Assembly (NCBI GenBank): GCA_035235625.1
Contig: CP141149.1
Span: forward strand, 16,309,893 to 16,373,892
Length of the DNA: 64,000 bases
From: Saururus chinensis
Lineage: Eukaryota > Streptophyta > Magnoliopsida > Piperales > Saururaceae
Direction: 5' to 3'
Shown piece by piece: positions 57,331-64,000 of this stretch. The notes beneath the pieces are model-generated. The model saw only the letters and a list, made by a program, of their open reading frames with translations, searched no databases and had not been told where the DNA came from. Position 1 is the stretch's first letter; each line of letters opens with the position of its first letter. A program made the translations under genes and the position numbers.

Positions 57331-58470
57331 ATAAGTTGTATATTGATACAGTTAGATTTCTATCATAACTTATATTTAACCTTTTGGTTATTGATACTTT
57401 CATCTATAGGCACTAGTGGCTCATTCTCACATAAAACAATGTCTAAATCATGAATGTTGAGTTATAACTCAACATCATTTTTCTACTCTTTAAAATTGGT
57501 TCATGTATGAGTTCGAATGGAGAATATGAGGTTAAACATAAAATAAATAGCTGCAGTCTAAGCGACAAAATAAATACACATGCTTACACAGACTTAATAT
57601 CTGGCTTAATGAACGTCAGCTAGATTCTGATGGTGATCTAAGCGCCTCCCTTGATGTCTCTATTAAGAGTCTTAGTGCATCTTTGTAATATCTCCTATGG
57701 GATAAAATTACAACATGCTAGTAATCATCTCGTCCTTATGAGACTCAACCACGCCTAAGTGCATCACTACAATCCTTCCTATGGGATGAGATTTCAGCAT
57801 GCTAGTAGTTTTCTCGAATATAAAATTCTCTACAAGTTCAAATCAACAATAAGTAGTAGTCATGATCCAAACTTGCAATTCAAATTCAATCTCATAATTA
57901 TCATGGTCCAGCTACTACGGTGACAAACAAGATCAATCTAATGAATGAGATTAAATCAGACTGCTCACATATAAAATTTTTGCTCCAAGTGGATAACTTA
58001 AACATGAAAATAACTTAATAATAAAGTTGCATGATAATAAATTACGATATCAACATCAAATGAGCAAGATGTATATTAAAATCATACTAGTTCACACATC
58101 AATCACTACATTAGTAAGCTCGTCAACTCAAAAGAGGTGAAATTAGACTAAATGTGAGTGAATCAATGTAAATTAGCACAAAACTGGCTTAAAAAAATTG
58201 AACTATGTATTTAATTAAGTGAACCTGATTAAATAAAGGTAATTTAGAGCTTTAAAAATTTTTGAATCAAAATTAGAAATAAGTTCATAAGTACTTAGAA
58301 TTTTCATGTAGATCTTTAAAGTTTATGATGGTTTCAACGGAATCTACATTTAGAGACTTAAATATGGAACCTAAAACTTCAAAAGTCGAGTGAAATATAA
58401 GATATTGCCACAAATCTGAAAATGAAAAAAACTTGAAAACCTTAAAACCTATGTTTTTCTTAAGTTAAAA
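57331..58470 (-). other. Untranslated/early internal region of the copia relic
   Basis: Between the gag relic and the primer-binding site; no extra domain recognised. It contains an ~85-bp duplicated segment (CTCCTATGGGATAAAATTACAACATGC at about 57695 and CTTCCTATGGGATGAGATTTCAGCATGC at about 57775). Confidence 0.4.
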
Positions 58471-58484
58471 GGCTCTGATACCAC
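58471..58484 (-). promoter_or_regulatory. Primer-binding site of the copia relic
   Basis: The minus strand reads GTGGTATCAGAGCC, an exact match to the plant initiator-Met tRNA primer-binding site used by copia elements. It is oriented with the gag relic. Confidence 0.75.
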
Positions 58485-58489
58485 ATCTT

Positions 58490-58577
58490 TGATATATGTG
58501 AATTTACATGATCATCCCTTAGGGATAAAACATAAGGTAAATAAATAAAGCGTGTCTTGCTCACTTGACATGATGTG

Positions 58578-58633
<56 letters not shown>

Positions 58634-58935
58634 AGAAAATCTATCAAATATGAATAATACCAAGTCTTCTTCACTCTTCTTAATAAGAATGGATGCGGAG
58701 CCTTAAGATTGACAAGTGAGTGAAGGGACTAAGCATATATATAGACTCATGGTGATCCTTTCCATCAAAGAGACACCAATAAATGACCTCACACACACCC
58801 CTTCATAATTGACCAAGTTAATTCTAAAATTTTATTTTAATTAATATAAAAAAATGACCTTTTATTTTCAAAGGAGTTTTTATTTTCTTCATGGCTTTTG
58901 GGTTTCCAATAGGGTCCACATGTGGGGACACACTA
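58490..58935 (-). mobile_element. Probable 5' LTR of the copia relic
   Basis: It lies directly upstream of the primer-binding site on the minus strand. A plausible start is TGTGTCCCCACATGTGG at about 58933. It includes a TATATATA box near 58735 and the microsatellite at 58576-58632. Boundaries are approximate and no second LTR was found. Confidence 0.45.
58576..58632. repeat. (GT)n(AT)n microsatellite
   Basis: Six or so GT units followed by more than twenty AT units. Confidence 0.95.
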
Positions 58936-58984
58936 ACATATAAATCTTAAGTAGTTAAAGAGGGAATATTTTCTATGCTCTTTA

Positions 58985-60085
58985 TTAACAATGAGCCTAG
59001 CATAAGGAACACATGGGAGCTGTCCATCCAAAAAATCGGCTGTGCACATATTAATGTCATGGCCAATGCAGGGCCAGCTCAAGGCTTAGGCCTCTTAGGT
59101 TTGCCTAAGGCTCACCAAAAGATAGGGCACCATATTGTAGTGCCTTATAAAAATGAGATAATAAAAGAAACAAGACACAAAGCCCCTAATATCTATTTTT
59201 AAGAGAATGAGAAAGACCTATTGAGTGGGCTTCTTAGTTACAATAAATTACCATTTACATGGGTTTATTTATATTAATTTATTTTATAACTTTTTTTAAA
59301 ATCACAATTACTACTTGTCATAATGATTATCATTTCACCCTTGGTATGCACTACACCCAAGCCCCAACTCTAGTGCACCTTTCTTCTTTGTATGTATTAC
59401 TCAATCGCAGTCCTCTCATTTCTCTCAATTATCAAAGATACAGTATGATTCTACCAAATTATATAATTTTTGTCTTTGTACTTTAATTTGAATCTCCTTC
59501 ATATTTGCTCGATACGCACTATTTAGATAGAATAACCTTTGTAAGCATGAGGTAGACCGGTTTTTAATAATGTGACCAACTGCCATGCGTGTGATGCACT
59601 ATGATGCATATTCACATATTGTTTTTGAAAAAAATTATATTATTCTTAGTTCTAAGTATATGTTTTCATTGTCAAGGTCTTTATTTTGTTTGTATATATT
59701 TTAATAATAATAATAGTAAATTGCTTAGTAACACATTTGAATCAAAATATTAAATGCATACAAATAATGGATAAATCAATATAATCCAAAAAAAGAGCTG
59801 TGGATAAATTTGTTGCAAATAACAAACAAAATACACGAGAAGCTTAAATCTAGGTTAGTAACTGAACAACCACTAACTTTATTTACTAAGTTAACACTAT
59901 TTTTTTACACCAACCATATTAATATTAATAATTAAATATAAAAAGTCTCATTTAAAATTTCCCTTTGGCCTCTAAATATATGGAGCCCACCCTGGGCCAA
60001 TGATTCTAGAATGCGCTATTATATACACCGTCAAGTTTAGATATGAGCGACTTTCATGTATCCCTTATGTTTAGTTCACTATCAG
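58985..60085. repeat. Hairpin-type repeat split by a hAT insertion
   Basis: AGCCTAGCATAAGGAACACATGGGAG near 58993 is inverted as CTTTCATGTATCCCTTATGTTTAG near 60050. These match the arms of the hairpin at 54031-54155. The hAT element at 59069-59994 lies between the arms, so it inserted into this older repeat. Confidence 0.55.
59069..59994. mobile_element. Non-autonomous hAT element with perfect 8-bp target duplication
   Basis: GGCCAATG flanks it at 59061-59068 and 59995-60002. Ends are CAGGGCCAGCTC and, from the right, CAGGGTGGGCTC, the plant hAT CAGGGCCGGCTC-type terminus. It is 926 bp, AT-rich, with two 75-codon frames that match nothing recognisable and no transposase. Confidence 0.85.
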
Positions 60086-60130
60086 TACGGAGTATAGAAA
60101 ATACTTCCAAGCTAGTGACGACTAATTTTG

Positions 60131-60155
60131 TATGGGCCCTTTTAGGTGGCCCATA
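60131..60155. repeat. Short perfect stem-loop
   Basis: TATGGGCC and GGCCCATA separated by 9 bp. It is not followed by a T-run and no transcript ends nearby. Confidence 0.5.
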
Positions 60156-60534
60156 CGGATCAGAACACATTGCAACTATAAAATAGAAGGGCTGGTTAAT
60201 GTAAAGAATCTAGAAGTGTTAAGGAAGTCAATGTCCTTTGCTTAGGATATCGACATTTTCTCGAAGATAAGAAACAAGACTAACTTGTAATATAGTCACC
60301 TTCTCCACGCTTCTAGTGAATTTTATTACTCATACCTAACTTATCAAGTCGAACTCTTATGGAGTCACTATGAGGAGTGTGCAAAAACAATTCCACTGTC
60401 TTCCGTCACATCCGGTCACATACTTGTCGTGTGTAAGTTTTGAGGTTTCAGTTCCATTGATCCATATGATTGACGATACCAGTGCCAATGGTTGGGTACA
60501 TGAATACGACCTCTAAAATTAAGTGAAAAAAATA

Positions 60535-60535
60535 G

Positions 60536-60569
<34 letters not shown>
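60535..60569. repeat. (AT)n microsatellite
   Basis: About 17 uninterrupted AT units. Confidence 0.95.
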
Positions 60570-60572
<3 letters not shown>

Positions 60573-61933
60573 CATATTTCATATTTTTCTCATCTTATTG
60601 TAAAAATATTGTATTATTCATATTTCTAAAACAAAATGCGTACTAAAACATTTTATTCTATTTAATATGTATATTTCACATTTAAAATATATATTATACT
60701 CGTACTTTGTCACATAACCCTTTAATAGTTTTTTCTTCTAATTTCATAATATTTTGACTGTGATTAGTGACCTCTGTAATGATATTTTTTAACCTCTAAA
60801 CTTCTCTATATTTATGTAAATGGAACTCATATTATTTTTTAATGTACTATTTTTAAAGAAGAAAACATCTTATTAGGTTGCATAATTTTTTGACTTATTA
60901 TTATTATTATTTCTCCATAATTTTTATGCTTTTTTCCCATATTTTTACTCTCTGTCAATTTTTTTATGCCTCCACTAACTACATTATTATTATACTCGTA
61001 CTTTGTCACTTAACTATAAAATCGGCGGCTCAACAATCTGGGCATACTCGGTCCATATAGCCACAGCAGCACGGAATTTACAACAGGCCATCAGCCCAAG
61101 CCGACGAAGAAAATCGATCAAAGTCCATCTAGGACATGTCAAAGCTGTTTCGTTTAACAGAAAGATCTTGTAACCTCTCATTGCAATATCTTCCATGCCT
61201 TGTCAAATAACTCACCGTAATTCACCAAGTCTCATTCGTGCCAAATGCTTACACACCTCACTATTCACAAAATGAAAACATTAATATGCGTCCGGAGATT
61301 GTATGCAGTTGGCTCTGAGTCAGATCATGGGGTGAGCAGGCTGTTCCAAGCCTACTTGCCCTATCAGCACCAGGCCTCGACCAAAATCACACAGCACTGA
61401 CGTGTCGTGGGAAGACTATTCAAAAAGATAGAATGCAATCTCCACAAACCGTTCCTCCGTACCCAGCACCGCTTGGTCTGACGTTTTATCAAAACTACAG
61501 TCTCGACACTAATTCTGTTACTCCGTTGAAAACCAGATGTGGCTCTCACCTAAATGGGTTGTAAACAGAAAAAATAAAAGAAAAACTGCGACAACAGCTA
61601 GAAGACATCAGATTCTAGAGGAAACAATGAACAAATAAAAAATGAAAGAATAAAATAAAGAAAACAGCGCAATTGGAACTCCTGAGGACGGACTCAGCTG
61701 GCTCTATACACGAGCAATGTACAAACAAGGGAAAGAACGAAATACAAAGGAAGATCAAGGAGCATTCCTGCAGCTCAAAGCATTTTCAAGGCCGAGTGGG
61801 GCGCACATCGATTAATTTCCATTAATGATGCGGGCCTGTGGTAGAAGAGGCGCTGCAAGATGATATGCCCCTGCCACACTTTTCAACTAGCCAGATACAT
61901 CCATAGACAAAGCAATCAATCAGTCAATACCAA
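60570..61933. other. AT-rich DNA, then 3' UTR of the CHY/RING gene
   Basis: 60570-61000 is very AT-rich. From about 61600 to 61933 composition is more even, consistent with the 3' UTR of the minus-strand E3 ligase gene. No other gene is seen. Confidence 0.45.
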
Positions 61934-63615
61934 TCAGTTAGTCGCCCCCCTTGTCTGGCGAGTGTTGTAGGACTTGCAGTTAAGGCATTTTTGGGCAACG
62001 ATATGGAACTGGACTAGTGAGTTCGTTCCACAATCATTACATAGTATCCATACCTGTAAATAGGCAATATAAGTCATTAATATGAACATCAAGTCCAGAT
62101 TAATGTGTGTCATGTAAAGAGAGAGTCACCATTTTGTTCTGGTAAGGTTCTGGCATGGGAATAGCAGCAATTTCCATGTCAATTTTCTCCCAAACTTTTG
62201 ACATGTCACACACAGACTTTGAGCAAAGAGGGCAAGCGTACCTGTAGCACATTTGTATCCTTAAGTAAAATGCATACATATTCAAAGACTCGCTATTAAG
62301 TTGATGAGCTGATAGTGCACTCACTGGTAATGCTGCTGCATCTCTTTCAAACAGTTCTCATGAATAGGGTGGCCACAAGGTAGGACGCTAACATCTTTGG
62401 TTGATTCAAACAAAAACTGTACAAGAAATTTTCAAATGTAAAGTGAAATTGAATAACAAAAAAAGGCCCTTATTTGGCCGTGTAGAATCTGGATGGAAGT
62501 TGGAAAAGTGGCTTTCTGACCTCAAAGCAAACGGGGCAATCCTGATGCATTGCTCTTTCCACGCAGGGATGTGAGTTTTTGTACAGAACAGAGAAGCAGC
62601 AACCTACATACGCCCAAACCAATTAGGCACTGCAACGAATTTCTAATTCTTAAACTATAAAACACACAAATAGCATAAAAAAATATCTAATTCGAATGTC
62701 TAAACATTAACATCAACAGACTCCAGATGATACAAATTCGATTTTAGACAATCAATTCTAGATAACTTGATCACTAAATTTATTTAGAAATGAACATGCA
62801 AATGGGCAGTTCTCCTTGTCCATAGTGAGACACAAAAAAAAAAGGCGATACAATTCAGCACAGAACTCACCACACTTAGAGCAGTGGAAAAAATTTTCCT
62901 GCCCACCAATTCTGCAACCAAACAGATTTCAATCGGTTAAGTCATGAACAACAAATTTTCAGACACCACATAGAAACAGACATTTTTATTTACATAACAT
63001 AAAACAAGAAATCACAAGAAAAATAAACAAGAGTGACAAAAAAGTCATTCCCAGAAACCTGGAAAAAGGAAAGATCTAGTAGCAAACCTGCAAATTTCAC
63101 AACCACTGCAATGGTATTGCTTTTTAGATACCTACAAATTAAAAATGCAGGAAATTAGCGCAATTACACCACACATAGAACTGAAATAAATTTTCCTTGG
63201 TGCATGTGCATTCTAACATCATCATCGAACAACTTGCAAGTCTCACAGAAGTATTTTCCCATGCACACACCACAGTTGATACAAACTTGCTGTACCTGGA
63301 CACAACGATAATGAATATATAAATCTCTAGAAGAACTTTGGAAATCTTAGTTCAACTCCTAAGGAAGAAATGATTCGCTAAAAAAAACAGTAATTTTGCC
63401 AGTCTACATAAATTTACGAATTGAAGTCACTTATATACACTTACATCTTGTTCAGTGCCACACAATGAACATACAACCTGATGATAACAAAAAACACAGT
63501 CAGCTTAAACAAGTATGATGTATTAAGCAGAAAACTATAGAAGCATCTCTTCTACCTTTTGCACTTGGTGGCGTGGAATTTCATGTCTTTGCTTCAAGTC
63601 CACAGAAATTGCATT
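61934..63615 (-). CDS. CHY zinc-finger and RING E3 ubiquitin ligase (MIEL1/RZPF34 family), 5' truncated by window
   Basis: RING ubiquitin ligase of the plant CHYR group, related to MIEL1 and RZFP34, which target regulatory proteins in stress and ABA responses. Nine exons on the minus strand: 63615-63556, 63477-63445, 63295-63218, 63131-63088, 62911-62871, 62603-62521, 62416-62325, 62241-62130, 62053-61934. All junctions are GT-AG and phases close to 220 codons. In order: end of the CHY finger ([13 protein letters not shown]); CTCHY finger ([17 protein letters not shown].., [22 protein letters not shown]); RING-H2 (CPVCFEFLF.., [11 protein letters not shown].., CPLC); [17 protein letters not shown]; and a C-terminal zinc ribbon (ILCNDCG.., [13 protein letters not shown]). 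All zinc ligands are present. The upstream exons with the CHY start (roughly 50-80 residues by family length) lie beyond 64000. Confidence 0.93.
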
Positions 63616-64000
63616 CTGCACATAGAAGTACATATCATTAGTGTATAACCAGGTAATACCATTCTACAAAACCAGGTAGAAGCCAATGTATAGATTCTAA
63701 TAGTGATCCTAATTATATGTACTTGTTTCAGCTCATCAACAGAAGTTTGCACATAAATCCTTCCTGACTATTTCTGATGATCCGCTTTGGTTTGCTGGCA
63801 AGTCGCATGTAAGCTATACATCTCACTATGGTTTCTTAATTAGATTTTACAATTAAAATAAGTATGTACTATAATCGACTAAGTAAAAGTCAACCAAAAA
63901 AGTTGTCAACTAAAAAAACAAAGCATTTTCCTTAATTAAAGGACGAGGATGAATCTACAATTAAATGTTCCTACTTCACTTTCTCTACACCAAAAACCTA
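63616..64000 (-). other. Intron of the CHY/RING gene running off the window
   Basis: The exon at 63615 has a good acceptor (GTGCAG), and no CHY-start coding sequence is found to the right. This is therefore read as intron. A short open plus-strand stretch at 63730-63810 (SFLTISDDPLWFAGKSH) has no family I can name. Confidence 0.6.

Noticed and set aside
60131-60155. Stem-loop considered as a transcription terminator
   Set aside because: Intrinsic terminators are not used by plant Pol II, and no gene ends here.
63730-63810. Plus-strand stretch SFLTISDDPLWFAGKSH considered as an exon of another gene
   Set aside because: Short, no nameable family, and it lies within the inferred intron of the minus-strand E3 ligase gene.

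Overview
The window is nuclear DNA from a seed plant, almost certainly a flowering plant. The evidence is spliced plant-specific genes (SnRK1 beta-3 subunit, FCS-like zinc finger, SIP1/ASIL-type trihelix factor, CHY/RING ubiquitin ligase, glycine-rich cell-wall protein), GT-AG introns, Stowaway MITEs, and Ty1-copia, gypsy-type, LINE and hAT remnants. The sequence does not fix the species. Five genes are supported; most of the rest is transposon-derived or featureless AT-rich DNA.

Layout. 1-15 kb is transposon country: a probable minus-strand gypsy-type LTR running off the left edge, a TIR element at 2.1-2.8 kb, a decayed copia pol with a 3' LTR, tandem LTR-like repeats at 8.2-10 kb, and a 3.3 kb solo LTR at 10.9-14.2 kb. 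15-21 kb holds the SnRK1 beta-3 gene (minus, 114 aa, two coding exons plus two inferred upstream leader exons), a truncated genomic duplicate of it, and a cluster of MITEs. 23.8-25.2 kb is the trihelix gene (minus, intronless CDS). 26.6-35.5 kb is repeats: a 32-bp minisatellite, inverted LTR-like copies, a hAT element with a perfect 8-bp target duplication, and a solo LTR inserted inside another solo LTR of the same family in opposite orientation, both with perfect 5-bp target duplications. 36-41 kb is AT-rich with a LINE relic. 42.2-43.6 kb is the glycine-rich protein gene (plus). 47.6-48.3 kb is a GC-rich promoter-like island with no gene attached. 51.6-53.1 kb is the FLZ gene (plus, two coding exons). 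54-60 kb has hairpin repeats, a copia gag relic with its primer-binding site, and a second hAT element. 61.9-63.6 kb is the 3' nine exons of a CHY/RING E3 ligase (minus); its 5' end lies beyond the window.

How the genes relate: they are independent transcription units. The one functional link is that FLZ proteins are known SnRK1 adaptors and beta-3 is a SnRK1 subunit; both lie here about 33 kb apart, which is probably chance. I found no evidence of an undescribed multi-gene system. The most informative structures are the nested LTRs, the CpG-dense insert in the younger LTR, and the SnRK1 beta-3 duplicate.
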